This document shows, one piece after another, positions 9,283 to 18,110 of a stretch of 54,179 bases of DNA. Where the stretch lies: assembly GCF_009017275.1 (NCBI RefSeq), contig NZ_WBZC01000022.1, forward strand, positions 1 through 54,179. Direction: 5' to 3'. Both the position numbers and the translations under genes were made by a program. Positions within the stretch are counted from its first letter, which is position 1. The number at the start of each line of letters is the position of its first letter. Source of the stretch: Alkaliphilus pronyensis. GTDB taxonomy: Bacteria > Bacillota > Clostridia > Peptostreptococcales > Natronincolaceae. The notes beneath the pieces were generated by a model, which ran no database searches, had not been told where the DNA came from, and saw only the letters and a program-made list of their open reading frames with translations.

Positions 9283-9308
9283 ACACTATATATTGTATAT
9301 AATACAAT
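9283..9308 (-). promoter_or_regulatory. Candidate NrdR-type box and overlapping palindrome upstream of nrdD
   Basis: ACACTATATATTGTAT (9283-9298) resembles the NrdR consensus (ACAnwATATAtwGTGT-like), about 35 bp upstream of nrdD. It overlaps a perfect palindrome ATTGTAT-ATA-ATACAAT (9292-9308). NrdR normally needs two boxes about 15 bp apart; the second is not clear here, so this is tentative. Confidence 0.45.
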
Positions 9309-9440
9309 GTTTAACCTCAAAAAATCAATATTACTTGAGTCTTATATTTTGCTTTTTTTCGTCATAAATCTACTCTATTCTTCCAGTATCTTTAGGTTAT
9401 AGAAATTTAACAATATAATAGCTTTGAAAACAGTATTATT

Positions 9441-9524
9441 AAAAAACTCAGTTGGAAGCTTGACGGTACTTATTCTCTTTCTTTAGAAGCGGCAGTGTTA
9501 ATAACGCATCTTAGGTAAATAAAA
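9441..9524 (-). repeat. Decayed copy of the dispersed structured repeat (copy D)
   Basis: On the minus strand the segments GCGTTATTAACACTGCCGCT and ATAAGTACCGTCAAGCTTC align with GCGTTACTAACTCTCCCGCT and ATAAGTGCCGCCAAACTTC of the full copies at 45761 and 53601, in the same order and spacing. The first hairpin has lost pairing and the second hairpin is absent. It accounts for most of the roughly 295-nt gap upstream of nrdD. Confidence 0.55.
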
Positions 9525-9525
9525 A

Positions 9526-9547
9526 TAGGAGGCTGTTTAACCTCCTA
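9526..9547 (-). terminator. Terminator of the 60-residue gene
   Basis: Seven-bp stem TAGGAGG/CCTCCTA followed on the minus strand by ATTTTTATTT. It overlaps the stop region of the small gene. Confidence 0.65.
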
Positions 9548-9727
9548 GCTCCACTTTGGTGTATTAAATTTATTTCCGCCTTTTTTTAATCTTTTGCCTT
9601 CATCCTCAGACACAATATAGGCATTAATTCCATTTTTCTCATATTCCTTAACAGTTTTTATAGCTTCAGACCTAGACATAGTACTGGAAATACCACTGTC
9701 GGTTCGCACCATAAATTTTTGATCCAT
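9545..9727 (-). CDS. Small protein of unknown function (60 residues)
   Basis: Starts MDQKFMVRTDSGIS and ends KGGNKFNTPKWS. A strong ribosome site (AAGGAGGAATTAG) precedes the ATG and a terminator follows, so this is very likely a real single gene. The middle (MSRSEAIKTVKEYEKNGINAYIVSEDEG) predicts a helix then a strand, as in small alpha/beta domains that carry an EGKRL-like basic end. No cysteine, no membrane segment. I do not recognise the family. Confidence 0.75.
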   Translation of the reverse strand: MDQKFMVRTDSGISSTMSRSEAIKTVKEYEKNGINAYIVSEDEGKRLKKGGNKFNTPKWS

Positions 9728-9835
9728 CTAATTCCTCCTTCAAATCTAATAATAAATTATATGCTATTGATTCAGAGCTTTTTTCAATACGTTAAGTCTT
9801 TACCCTTAGTAATATTTTATACATTATAACTCCAT

Positions 9836-11368
9836 CTATACTTGGAGAAGGTTTCCATCAATAATATATGTTATAGCCAAGTAATATACAAGACCTGCTA
9901 ATATTGATAATATCGTAGCTATGTACTCTATTGCAAGGTAGTGTAAAGTCAGCTTGAATACTAGATATACTATAATACCCATTGTTAAAGCAGCAAAGAG
10001 GGGTTTAATAATTGAATCTAAAATTTTTATTTTAAAACCTATTAACCTCTTTAATTCAAAACAGTTTAAAAGCATAATTATAATATAGCCCATCATTGTA
10101 CCTATTACAGTACCAATTATGTTTAAGTAGGTCATCAAAAGTAAATTACTTACTATCCATTTGACAATTACTCCTATAATGAGATTACGTACAGGTAAAT
10201 AAACATTACCTATTCCCTGTAAAATAGCTGTTGTTGTTTGGGCCACTGAAATAAATAGCACATTACATGCCAAAACCCTAAGTATATCTCCACCTAGCTC
10301 ACCCTTCCCCCAAAGCAGGTGTATTATTTGATTAGACAAAATTGATAAGCCTATTGCTGAAGGTAATGCCAGCATAACTGTTATTTTAATTCCTAAAGCA
10401 GCCTTTTTTCTAAGCTCATTAAGGCTTCCTCTACTGAAGGATTCTGAAATAGCAGGAACCAAGCTGGCTGTCATTGCCATACTAAGGGTTAGTGGAACGT
10501 TCATTAAGGTTACTGCCTTTCCAGTAAGTCTGCCATAGAGAATTGTAGCTGCCTCGGCTGTATAACCGGTTTCAATTAGCCTAGAATGTACTATAATAGA
10601 GTCTATTAATCCCATAACTGAGGCTAAAATACCACCAATAGTTATGGGAAAGGCAATCCATAGTAGCTTTTTTATAATTGAACAGGTGTTATCAATATTT
10701 ACTTTAGCTATGCCTATACTACTGACTCTTGTTCGCTTTCTGTATTTAAGGTAATAAAGGATTAAAACAATTGTACCTAAAAAGCCACCTATTGTGGCTC
10801 CAAAGGAGGCAGCACCTGCTGCAAAACCAGTTCCTTTAGCTATAAAAAGGTATGCAAGCCCAACACCAAAGAATACTCTACCCATTTGTTCTACTATTTG
10901 TGATATAGCAGTTGGTGTCATTAGCTGTAAGCCTTGAAAATATCCTCTAAAGGCAGACATAATTGAAACAAAAAATGGTGCAAAGGCTAAAGCAATTATA
11001 GAGTAATAGGTTTCTTGAGGCCAGTTTAAGATAGCTATTATTCTGTTTACGTTAAAATATATGAAAAGTGATGTAGCTAGACCTATACATAACAACATGA
11101 AGAATGCAACTTTAAATATTCTATTGGCTGCTAAATAGTTTCCTACTGCCATTTTTTCTGAAATAAGCTTAGATATTGCAGAAGGAAATCCAATAATAGA
11201 AATGGTTAGTAAAACAGTATATATTGGATATGGTAGTCCATAAATTCCCATACCCTCATCATGGATGAGCCTTTGTAATGGTATTTTAAAGAAAATGCCC
11301 ATGAACTTAGCTATCAATCCTGCTATTGCCAGTATTAACGCTCCCTTAATAAGCTTATTATTGGTCAT
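9836..11368 (-). CDS. MurJ/SpoVB-family lipid flippase (polysaccharide biosynthesis protein, YtgP-like)
   Basis: Membrane protein of 510 residues with about 14 hydrophobic segments, belonging to the MOP exporter superfamily. Members flip lipid-linked cell-wall precursors, or act in spore cortex formation in the case of SpoVB. Typical signs are the start GALILAIAGLIAKFMGIFFKIPLQRLIHDEGMGIYG and later FRGYFQGLQLMTPTAISQIVEQ near residue 140, both strongly conserved in the YtgP/SpoVB group. The ribosome site AAGGAGATTTTTT precedes the ATG. Whether it serves vegetative growth (MurJ role) or sporulation cannot be decided from sequence; the start pattern fits YtgP better. Confidence 0.88.
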   Translation of the reverse strand: MTNNKLIKGALILAIAGLIAKFMGIFFKIPLQRLIHDEGMGIYGLPYPIYTVLLTISIIGFPSAISKLISEKMAVGNYLAANRIFKVAFFMLLCIGLATSLFIYFNVNRIIAILNWPQETYYSIIALAFAPFFVSIMSAFRGYFQGLQLMTPTAISQIVEQMGRVFFGVGLAYLFIAKGTGFAAGAASFGATIGGFLGTIVLILYYLKYRKRTRVSSIGIAKVNIDNTCSIIKKLLWIAFPITIGGILASVMGLIDSIIVHSRLIETGYTAEAATILYGRLTGKAVTLMNVPLTLSMAMTASLVPAISESFSRGSLNELRKKAALGIKITVMLALPSAIGLSILSNQIIHLLWGKGELGGDILRVLACNVLFISVAQTTTAILQGIGNVYLPVRNLIIGVIVKWIVSNLLLMTYLNIIGTVIGTMMGYIIIMLLNCFELKRLIGFKIKILDSIIKPLFAALTMGIIVYLVFKLTLHYLAIEYIATILSILAGLVYYLAITYIIDGNLLQV

Positions 11369-11469
11369 AAAAAATCTCCTTTTCTATGGAGTATAATATC
11401 TAATATATTCTTTAGACCTAAAGCAATATGTTAAAATACAAGGAAATAATGGATTAATTAATCAACTAA

Positions 11470-11496
11470 AAAAGATCCTAGAGATTAGGATCTTTT
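11470..11496 (-). terminator. Terminator overlapping the end of the 152-residue membrane gene
   Basis: Perfect 11-bp stem AAAAGATCCTA/TAGGATCTTTT with a 5-nt loop, followed on the minus strand by T residues. The stop codon TAG is in the stem. Confidence 0.8.
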
Positions 11497-11936
11497 GATT
11501 TATTATCATTGTCGATTTTTTTCCAGTGGTACAGCCAAAAACCCCCACCTACAATCATTGCAGAAAAACTAGATGCCAGCTGTCTTAAATCATTTTTTCG
11601 TTCACGATTCTTTTCCCGGGTTAAATATTCTTCGTATCTTTTTTCAACTTCTTCGTCAGTTAGCCTTTGCTGGGTATTCCCGTCTGGACCTTTTAACATA
11701 TATCTTTGTTCATATTCTTCTAGTGTCGGATAGTAGTATCCACCATCAACTGCTATGTCCACTACCCTTTCAATAGTAAATATAGTACCAAAAACAAAGA
11801 TAATTAGTGTTACAAAGCATACTAGGTAAAGATATATACTTCTTAAATTAAAGTTTTTTGACATAATAACTATACCTCCAATAACTACTAACAGAATTAC
11901 AAATATCATAATTGGAATTAAAAAGCTTAGAACCAA
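11478..11936 (-). CDS. Membrane protein of unknown function (152 residues)
   Basis: Three hydrophobic segments: two at the N-terminus (about 5-25 and 33-53), and one at about 123-137 (SAMIVGGGFWLYHWKK). Between them lies a charged stretch rich in Glu, Arg and Tyr (EEYEQRYMLKGPDG..., KRYEEYLTREKNRERK). The start is TTG at 11936; an in-frame stop lies two codons upstream and GAGGTGATG precedes it by 6 nt. The general layout is like DUF5671-type membrane proteins, but I cannot confirm that. Stands alone between the flippase gene and the divergent dipeptidase gene. Confidence 0.7.
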   Translation of the reverse strand: MVLSFLIPIMIFVILLVVIGGIVIMSKNFNLRSIYLYLVCFVTLIIFVFGTIFTIERVVDIAVDGGYYYPTLEEYEQRYMLKGPDGNTQQRLTDEEVEKRYEEYLTREKNRERKNDLRQLASSFSAMIVGGGFWLYHWKKIDNDNKSKDPNL

Positions 11937-12112
11937 TAGTTACATCACCTCTTTCTTTAAAAAAGAGTTACTTTCCTACTGTAATTTTATACTTATCACC
12001 GGTTAATGTCAATGGAAGCCACTATTTACCAATATATAAATCAAAACTACTATATAAAACCTAGAGTAAATGTTAATTATAACAGTATTAGATTTACTAA
12101 GGAGAGCTTGAT

Positions 12113-13405
12113 ATGGATAAATTACACCAGATAATTTTAAGCTATAAAGAGGATATTATAAGGTCAACCCAGGAACTAATTAGAATTAACAGTGTTAATA
12201 CAAATGAAGCTACTGGAAAACCCTTTGGAGTGGGTATAGATGCTGCCCTTAATTATGTACTGCAGTTGGGTAAATCCTTTGGCTTTAAAACTGAATATTA
12301 CGATGGATATTATGGTTATATAGAAATGGGTGAGGGTAAAGAATTAGTTGGTATTTTAACCCATGTTGATGTTGTACCAGCTGGTAATATAGATGAGTGG
12401 AAATATCCACCCTTTGGTGGTGTAATCCACCATAATAGAATATACGGAAGAGGTAGCCTCGATGATAAGGGTCCAATTATTGCAGCTTTATATTCTATGA
12501 GGGCGGTGAAAGAGGCAGGAATTCCTTTAAATAAGCGTATTCGACTTTTTATTGGTACTAATGAAGAATCCCAATGGCAATGTATTGAAAAGTATTTGCA
12601 GATTGAAGAAGTACCCAGCTATGGCTTTGTAGCAGATTCCGATTATCCACTTATTAATGCAGAGAAGGGGCTGCTTCAGATTAAGCTATATACAGATGAA
12701 AAGCCAGACTTTATTGTGAGGGGCGGAGATGCCTTTAACAGTGTACCTGATTATTGTCTATTTAAGAGTAATAATTCTACAATTGAGTTTACTGGAAGGG
12801 CAGCCCACTCTGGAAAGTGTTGGCAGGGTGAAAACGCCATTGTTAAAGCTGCTAATAGTCTATACAAAGCAGGTATTCAAAATGATATTATAGATTTTAT
12901 ACATAAAGAGCTTAGTGAGGATTGCTTTGGTACTAATATATTTGGTGTCTGTAAGGATTTAGAGTCTGGCACTTTAACTATTAATACTGCCAGGATAAAT
13001 ATTTCTGATAATGCCTGTGGGCTATACCTTGATATACGTTATCCAGTAACCGCCTTAAAGGAGGATATTTTAAAGCAATTACAGTTTAAATGTAGTCTAT
13101 ACAATATTAAAACTGAGGTTATAGATTTTTTACCCCCTTTATTCATTCCTAAGGAAAACTATCTAGTACAGCTTTTATTAAAGGTCTATGAAGAAGAAAC
13201 AGGCTTAAAGGGTGAGGCTATATCAACTGGTGGTGCAACATATGCTAGAGCTATAAAAAACTTTGTTGCCTTTGGTCCTTTATTTCCTGGTCATGAAAAA
13301 ATGGCCCATAAAAAGGATGAGTACATTGATATTGATTTATTAATAAAAAATACCCTTATATATTGTAAAGCAATTGCTACCCTAATTAAGGAAAAAAAAC
13401 AATAA
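12113..13405 (+). CDS. M20 family dipeptidase (PepV/Sapep type)
   Basis: Metal-dependent dipeptidase of 430 residues, close to the PepV/Sapep group that cleaves small peptides in the cytoplasm. The two-metal site is visible: H84-V-D86 (THVDVVP), D117 in GRGSLDDKG, the catalytic E151 and metal ligand E152 in GTNEESQWQC, D175 in VADSDYP, and H394 near the C-terminus (FPGHEKMAHKKDE). The lid domain (about 180-330) lies between. The ribosome site AAGGAGAGCTTGAT precedes the ATG. It is transcribed away from its neighbours on the left and converges on the thiamine-binding-type gene, so it appears monocistronic. Confidence 0.93.
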   Translation: MDKLHQIILSYKEDIIRSTQELIRINSVNTNEATGKPFGVGIDAALNYVLQLGKSFGFKTEYYDGYYGYIEMGEGKELVGILTHVDVVPAGNIDEWKYPPFGGVIHHNRIYGRGSLDDKGPIIAALYSMRAVKEAGIPLNKRIRLFIGTNEESQWQCIEKYLQIEEVPSYGFVADSDYPLINAEKGLLQIKLYTDEKPDFIVRGGDAFNSVPDYCLFKSNNSTIEFTGRAAHSGKCWQGENAIVKAANSLYKAGIQNDIIDFIHKELSEDCFGTNIFGVCKDLESGTLTINTARINISDNACGLYLDIRYPVTALKEDILKQLQFKCSLYNIKTEVIDFLPPLFIPKENYLVQLLLKVYEEETGLKGEAISTGGATYARAIKNFVAFGPLFPGHEKMAHKKDEYIDIDLLIKNTLIYCKAIATLIKEKKQ

Positions 13406-13419
13406 ATTATCACTAAAAT

Positions 13420-13451
13420 GGGATGTTTGCCTGTTTGTAGGTAAACATCCC
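13420..13451. terminator. Shared terminator for the dipeptidase and thiamine-binding-type genes
   Basis: Twelve-bp stem GGGATGTTTGCC/GGTAAACATCCC (one G-U pair) between converging genes. The flanks are only moderately T-rich. Confidence 0.6.
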
Positions 13452-13458
13452 TGTGATA

Positions 13459-13716
13459 TTAGTCTGCAGCATTTGTTATTGTTACCACCATACTAACCTC
13501 TCCTGCCTGCTTGGCATCATCAAATAGGCTACGTAGACTATTCCAAACTTCATCATCACTTCCTTGAATGTGGGTATCCATTGCTCCAACATTATAGGTT
13601 ATTCTATGGTTTTGAAGGGTGTTAATGGAATGGTTTATAACTTGACTGGCATTTGATGTTTTTAAAGGATATAGGGCTACCTCTGCATGGATTCTAATAA
13701 TAATCACTCCTCTCAT
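13459..13716 (-). CDS. Thiamine-binding-type protein (MTH1187/YkoF-like)
   Basis: A small ferredoxin-fold protein of about 80 residues. The pattern AEVALYPLKT near the start, then YNVGAMDTHIQG and DEVWNSLRSLFDDAKQAG, is typical of the MTH1187/YkoF family that binds thiamine. The exact start is uncertain. The ATG at 13716 lacks a ribosome site, whereas AGAGGAG lies inside that reading frame and is 8-9 nt before an ATT at 13698, which would give a protein beginning with a residue then RIHAEVALYPL, as in relatives. The rare ATT start is therefore a real possibility. No transporter lies next to it. Confidence 0.82.
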   Translation of the reverse strand: MRGVIIIRIHAEVALYPLKTSNASQVINHSINTLQNHRITYNVGAMDTHIQGSDDEVWNSLRSLFDDAKQAGEVSMVVTITNAAD

Positions 13717-13722
13717 ACTGAC

Positions 13723-13813
13723 TTTATCTCATAGGCATTATTAATATCCCCCTTCTAAGGGGTAAATAAGTACCCACAAGCTTCGAAAATAAGTGGAACT
13801 AATTTTCTTCATA
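13723..13813 (+). repeat. Decayed copy of the dispersed structured repeat (copy C)
   Basis: Aligns with the full copies at 45761 and 53601: TTTATCTCA, then a CCCCTT/AAGGGG hairpin in place of the longer stem, then AATAAGTACCCACAAGCTTCG and AATAAGTGGAACT. It then jumps straight to AATTTTCTTCAT, so the second hairpin has been lost exactly between two AACT copies. It lies just upstream of the thiamine-binding-type gene, in the 150-nt gap before the DMT gene. Confidence 0.75.
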
Positions 13814-13867
13814 AATAGTATGGATTTATGATTATTCAATTATTCTTAAAGGACAATTAATAAAAAA

Positions 13868-14806
13868 TTATTGCTTTGCTTTTTCTGGTGTTTTAAACAG
13901 CTTATTTAAATTATAACTATCTTTAAGCCTTGTTGTTAGGTATACTCCAGCTACAATTAGAATACCACCAATAATAGTAATTGTAGAAACTTTTTCCCGT
14001 AGAATTATAACCGATAGAAGCATTGAGAAAACAGGAACAAGGTTTATAAAAATTGCAGTTTTACTTGCTCCTAGCTCTTTTATAGATGTCTGTTGAACTA
14101 AATATCCAATGGTTGAGGGGAATATTGCCATATACAGCACGCTACTCCAACCTAATATGGAGGTATTACCTAAAAAAACATCTGGCCTTTCTAACAGTGC
14201 AAAGGGAAAGGTAAAAATTGTACATAGAATAAAGCTGTAGCAGGTTAAAATTAAGGGTGAGTATTTACCCATAACTCTTCTGCTAACTATTGAATATATA
14301 GCCCAGCAGGATACTGCAATAATCATAATAATATCTCCCCTATTAAAGCTAAAGCTTTGAATTACCGATAAGTCTCCCCTCGATATTGTAATAACAACAC
14401 CTATTAAGGCAATTATTATTGCCCCTATCCTCAGTAATCCTAGCTTTTCATCTAAAAAGATGCTGGCAAGAATAGTAGTTAATAATGGATTGATAGCAGC
14501 TATCATTGAGGCATTAACAGCCGATGTATACTTTAAGGCAATAAAAAATAATATATGATAACCAACCATGCCTACTAAGCCTAAAAACATCATTACAGGG
14601 TAATCTTCCCTCTTTAAATGCCAGTTCTTTTTTTCGTACTTAACCATAACCGGAAAAATAACAATTGAGGCAAAGAAAAATCTCAAAAAGGTTAATGAAA
14701 ATGGGGGAAACTCTTCAACTGCAAGTTTACCTCCTATGAAAGCACCTGCCCAAAATATTGAAGATAGTAGCATTAGTAGTATTGTTTTATTGTTGGTTTT
14801 TTCCAT
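13868..14806 (-). CDS. EamA/DMT family permease
   Basis: Ten-helix drug/metabolite transporter of 312 residues with two EamA repeats (about 6-140 and 155-290). Seen: repeated hydrophobic helices of about 20 residues, with the ANPLLTTILASIFLDEKL and LVPVFSMLLSVIILREKV ends typical of each repeat. Substrate unknown; members export metabolites or amino acids. I chose ATG at 14806 because GAAGGACTTAAA precedes it; an upstream ATG at 14845 would overlap the end of murI. It follows murI by about 30 nt on the same strand and is probably co-transcribed. Confidence 0.88.
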   Translation of the reverse strand: MEKTNNKTILLMLLSSIFWAGAFIGGKLAVEEFPPFSLTFLRFFFASIVIFPVMVKYEKKNWHLKREDYPVMMFLGLVGMVGYHILFFIALKYTSAVNASMIAAINPLLTTILASIFLDEKLGLLRIGAIIIALIGVVITISRGDLSVIQSFSFNRGDIIMIIAVSCWAIYSIVSRRVMGKYSPLILTCYSFILCTIFTFPFALLERPDVFLGNTSILGWSSVLYMAIFPSTIGYLVQQTSIKELGASKTAIFINLVPVFSMLLSVIILREKVSTITIIGGILIVAGVYLTTRLKDSYNLNKLFKTPEKAKQ

Positions 14807-14837
14807 TTTAAGTCCTTCTTCCTTTAATGTATTATCT

Positions 14838-15650
14838 TTACACATACTTAATTGAACCCTTATGATTAAGCTTATGAAGCTCTTCCTCTAGTAGTCGCTT
14901 ACTTAAGTTAACCATAGCCTTTGAGGTGCTGGAACTCATTATTTGTACACTGGTATGTTCATCTACTTGGTTGTTTTCTTTTCCACTTAGTAGGGATTTA
15001 ACATGAATAGCTGTACCGTAGTTTCCATCAATTAAATCTACGTTGTTTCCTACTACATTTCTAATTGTATCCTTTATAAACACATAATGGGTGCAGCCAA
15101 GTACAATGGTGCTGACTTTTGAAAGGTCTAGGCCATAAAACAGTCTTTTTAAATAAGCTTCTAAATCCTTAGATTTTGATCCATGCTTTTCTATTATTTC
15201 AACTAGACCAGGTGCTGGTAGTTTAATTATATCTGCTTCATTTTCAAATTGAAGTATTAAATTACTAAACTTTTTTTCCTTTAGTGTTACTGGTGTTGCC
15301 ATTACAACAATTTTTTTATGGTTATTCAGCTTTACTGCAGGCTTTAATGCTGGTTCCATACCAATTACTGGTATGTCCAGTTTTTCCCTAAGGGGTACAA
15401 TAGCAGCACTGGTTGCAGTATTACAGGCTACTACAAGCAGCTTTATCCCTTTCTTAATCAGTATATCTGCCACCTCCAATGACCTCACCATAACTTCCGT
15501 GGTGGCTTTTGTACCATAGGGTGCATTTTTTGAGTCTCCATAATAGATGTATTTCTCATTAGGGATTATAGCTATAAGTTGGGCTAAAGCACTTATTCCT
15601 CCTACTCCTGAATCAAAAACCCCAATAGGTAATAGTTCAACCTCTTTCAT
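14838..15650 (-). CDS. murI: Glutamate racemase
   Basis: Makes D-glutamate for peptidoglycan. The 270-residue protein has the family start IGVFDSGVGG, the first catalytic cysteine in VACNTATS (about residue 76) and the second in LGCTHYVF (about residue 187), as expected for the two-base cofactor-free mechanism. I chose ATG at 15650 because AGGTGGA lies 7 nt upstream; the GTG at 15662 overlaps that site. The DMT permease follows closely; pgi lies upstream with its own terminator. Confidence 0.95.
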   Translation of the reverse strand: MKEVELLPIGVFDSGVGGISALAQLIAIIPNEKYIYYGDSKNAPYGTKATTEVMVRSLEVADILIKKGIKLLVVACNTATSAAIVPLREKLDIPVIGMEPALKPAVKLNNHKKIVVMATPVTLKEKKFSNLILQFENEADIIKLPAPGLVEIIEKHGSKSKDLEAYLKRLFYGLDLSKVSTIVLGCTHYVFIKDTIRNVVGNNVDLIDGNYGTAIHVKSLLSGKENNQVDEHTSVQIMSSSTSKAMVNLSKRLLEEELHKLNHKGSIKYV

Positions 15651-15707
15651 TAATAATTCCACCTATCTTTTAAGATTAATATTATTATATTATCAAAATT
15701 CAAAATT

Positions 15708-15744
15708 AAAGACAATGGTCTACTAAAAGTAGTACATTGCCTTT
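15708..15744 (-). terminator. pgi terminator
   Basis: Stem of AAAGACAATGGTCTACT against AGTAGTACATTGCCTTT with a 3-nt loop and a few mismatches, about 20 nt after the pgi stop, followed by a T-rich flank. Confidence 0.7.
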
Positions 15745-15764
15745 AATATTATTAACAACTTAAA

Positions 15765-17114
15765 TTACTTTAATCTTTTTAACAGCTGAGCCCTTTCTTT
15801 TTCAAAGCCTGGCTTTCCTAGTAGTGCAAACATATTTCTTTTGTATTCTTCTACACCTGGCTGATTAAATGGGTTTACCCCTAAAAGGTACCCACTAATG
15901 CCACATGCCTTTTGAAAGTAGTATACTAAATAACCATAGTAAAAGGGAGTAAGCTTAGGAACACCTATTATTAAATTTGGTACTCCTCCATCTACATGGG
16001 CTAAAATTGTTGCCTCTAAGGCCTTCTCATTAACAAAGCTAATTGTTTTTCCAGCCAGGTAGTTTAATCCGTCTAAATTATTCTCTTCTTCATTAATAAC
16101 AATATCCTCTAATGGCTTTTTAACTTGTATCACTGTTTCAAATAGATTTCGTTTACCCTCTTGAATATATTGACCCATTGAATGTAAATCGGTAGAAAAG
16201 TTAAGGGTTGCTGGAAAAATACCCTTATAATCTTTACCTTCACTTTCTCCGAACAATTGCTTCCACCATTCGCCAAAATATTGAAGTGCAGATTCATAAT
16301 TTACTAGAAGCTCTATTGTTTTACCTTTACTGTATAAAATATTCCTTGCTACAGCATATTGATAGCAATAGTTATTGCTTATGTCTGAATTATAGCTATT
16401 CTCCATACATGCCTTCGCACCTTCAATAATATTTGTAATATCAATACCAGCTACAGCAATGGGTAATAGTCCCACAGGGGTAAGTACTGAGAATCTTCCT
16501 CCAACATCATCTGGAATTACAAAGGTTTTATAGCCCTCTTCATCTGCTAGTTTTTTTAATGCCCCTTGCTTCCTATCGGTGGTGGCTATTATTCTTTTTC
16601 TTGCTTCTTCCTTTCCATATTTTTTTTCCAAAAGATTTTTTAGAGCTCTAAAGGCTAGAGCTGGCTCGGTGGTGGTTCCAGACTTAGATATAACGTTTAC
16701 GCAAACATCCTTTTCCTTAATAATTTCAATTAGTTGGGCTAAGTAGGTTGAGCTTATATTATGGCCTGCATAATATATGTTAGGGGTTTGTTTTTCATCC
16801 TTCGAGGTATAATTATGAAAATGATTAGTAAGCATTTCTATAGCAGATCTAGCACCAAGATATGAGCCACCTATACCAACAACTATAAATGCATCACATT
16901 TACCTTTTATTTCCTCTGCTGTTCTGATAATTTCTTCTAACTCATCATTGCTAATTTCTTCAGGTAATTGAAGCCAACCGGTATAATTATTTCCTGCACC
17001 TGCTTTGTTGTGGAGAAGGTTGTGGGCTACATCTAGCATAGGCCTCATATTCTCAAATTCATGCTCTCCTATAAAATTTATTGCTTTAGAGTAGTCAAAC
17101 TTAACTTTTTCCAT
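15765..17114 (-). CDS. pgi: Glucose-6-phosphate isomerase
   Basis: Interconverts glucose-6-phosphate and fructose-6-phosphate in glycolysis and gluconeogenesis. The 449-residue length matches the short bacterial PGI form. Family segments are present: [16 protein letters not shown] near residue 78, [17 protein letters not shown] near 138, the active-site [17 protein letters not shown] near 200, [24 protein letters not shown] near 285 and [20 protein letters not shown] at the end. The ribosome site GGGAGGCAAAGCTA precedes the ATG. Appears monocistronic. Confidence 0.97.
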   Translation of the reverse strand: MEKVKFDYSKAINFIGEHEFENMRPMLDVAHNLLHNKAGAGNNYTGWLQLPEEISNDELEEIIRTAEEIKGKCDAFIVVGIGGSYLGARSAIEMLTNHFHNYTSKDEKQTPNIYYAGHNISSTYLAQLIEIIKEKDVCVNVISKSGTTTEPALAFRALKNLLEKKYGKEEARKRIIATTDRKQGALKKLADEEGYKTFVIPDDVGGRFSVLTPVGLLPIAVAGIDITNIIEGAKACMENSYNSDISNNYCYQYAVARNILYSKGKTIELLVNYESALQYFGEWWKQLFGESEGKDYKGIFPATLNFSTDLHSMGQYIQEGKRNLFETVIQVKKPLEDIVINEEENNLDGLNYLAGKTISFVNEKALEATILAHVDGGVPNLIIGVPKLTPFYYGYLVYYFQKACGISGYLLGVNPFNQPGVEEYKRNMFALLGKPGFEKERAQLLKRLK

Positions 17115-17270
17115 TAGCTTTGCCTCCCGATAAATATCTTGTTATTAAATAAACAGCTCAATTATATGTGAATTACCCCAAGTAAATTAGGGGGTTTTTG
17201 GTACTTTTCTATAAGGTAACACAATTAACAGTATATTACAAGGTTATCAATGCTTATGTAGCTAATTGTA

Positions 17271-17293
17271 AAAGCCTGCATTATGCAGGCTTT
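17271..17293 (-). terminator. Terminator of the Fe-S protein gene
   Basis: Ten-bp perfect stem AAAGCCTGCA/TGCAGGCTTT with a TTA loop and a following T run, about 18 nt beyond the stop. Confidence 0.8.
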
Positions 17294-17311
17294 GTAATAT
17301 ATAGTTTTATA

Positions 17312-18010
17312 TTATTTTTTACCATTTATACCTATTTTGACTTTGTTTAATGGAATGTCTTTATTTGCAGCTTTCAAAGCCGCTTCTGCTGCCATTACAA
17401 TTCCTTGACAGCATGGAACCTCCATATATGCCACCGTGACTGAATTTAAGTTGTTCTCTTTTATAATTTGTGTTAGCTTTTTAATGTAGAATTGAAGATC
17501 GTCGAGCTTTGGACAGCCTACTACAACTGATCTCCCCTTTAGCAAATCTAAATGATAGTTTGGATAAGCAAAGGGTACACAATCTGCTGTTATAAGTAAA
17601 TCACTATTGTTGAAATATGGTGCATTTACTGGTACAAGCTTTAATTGAACTGGCCATTGCTTTAATTGAGGCTTTATATTGATTTCTATATCACCGCTGC
17701 TAATTAATTCTCCTGTACTTTCATTATCTTCTTCCTTAAAATCCATCATTCTACTACCTGGACAACCACCTTGTCCTCTAGCTTCAATAACTGCCTCTTC
17801 ATCAAATTCTTCTGCTTCCCTTTCAACAATTTTTAGGGCATCCTCGGGACAATGACCTAAGCAAGCTCCAAGCCCGTCACAATAAACATCACTTATTAGC
17901 CTTGCTTTGCCATCTATAATTTTAATAGCACCCTCTGCACAGTTGGGAACACATAAACCACATCCATTACACTTTGCTTCATCTATTTCAATGATTTTTC
18001 TTATGCTCAT
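17312..18010 (-). CDS. 4Fe-4S ferredoxin-type protein of unknown role
   Basis: A 232-residue soluble protein. The N-terminal 60 residues form a two-cluster ferredoxin domain (CNGCGLCVPNC and CDGLGACLGHCPEDA). A linker with GGCPGSRMMDF follows. The C-terminal half carries further cysteines (ITADCVPFAYP, VVGCPKLDD and the pair PCCQG near residue 200). This layout is common in anaerobes as a stand-alone electron-transfer protein, but its partner is unknown. The ribosome site AAAGGAGAGGATAAA precedes the ATG. The neighbouring genes give no functional hint. Confidence 0.85.
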   Translation of the reverse strand: MSIRKIIEIDEAKCNGCGLCVPNCAEGAIKIIDGKARLISDVYCDGLGACLGHCPEDALKIVEREAEEFDEEAVIEARGQGGCPGSRMMDFKEEDNESTGELISSGDIEINIKPQLKQWPVQLKLVPVNAPYFNNSDLLITADCVPFAYPNYHLDLLKGRSVVVGCPKLDDLQFYIKKLTQIIKENNLNSVTVAYMEVPCCQGIVMAAEAALKAANKDIPLNKVKIGINGKK

Positions 18011-18110
18011 TTTATCCTCTCCTTTAGCTTATCTTAAGTTAATAATACACTAGAGGGGATATTAAGTATGTGATAATTAGCACAAAAACCATTGAGATAC
18101 ATCACAATTA

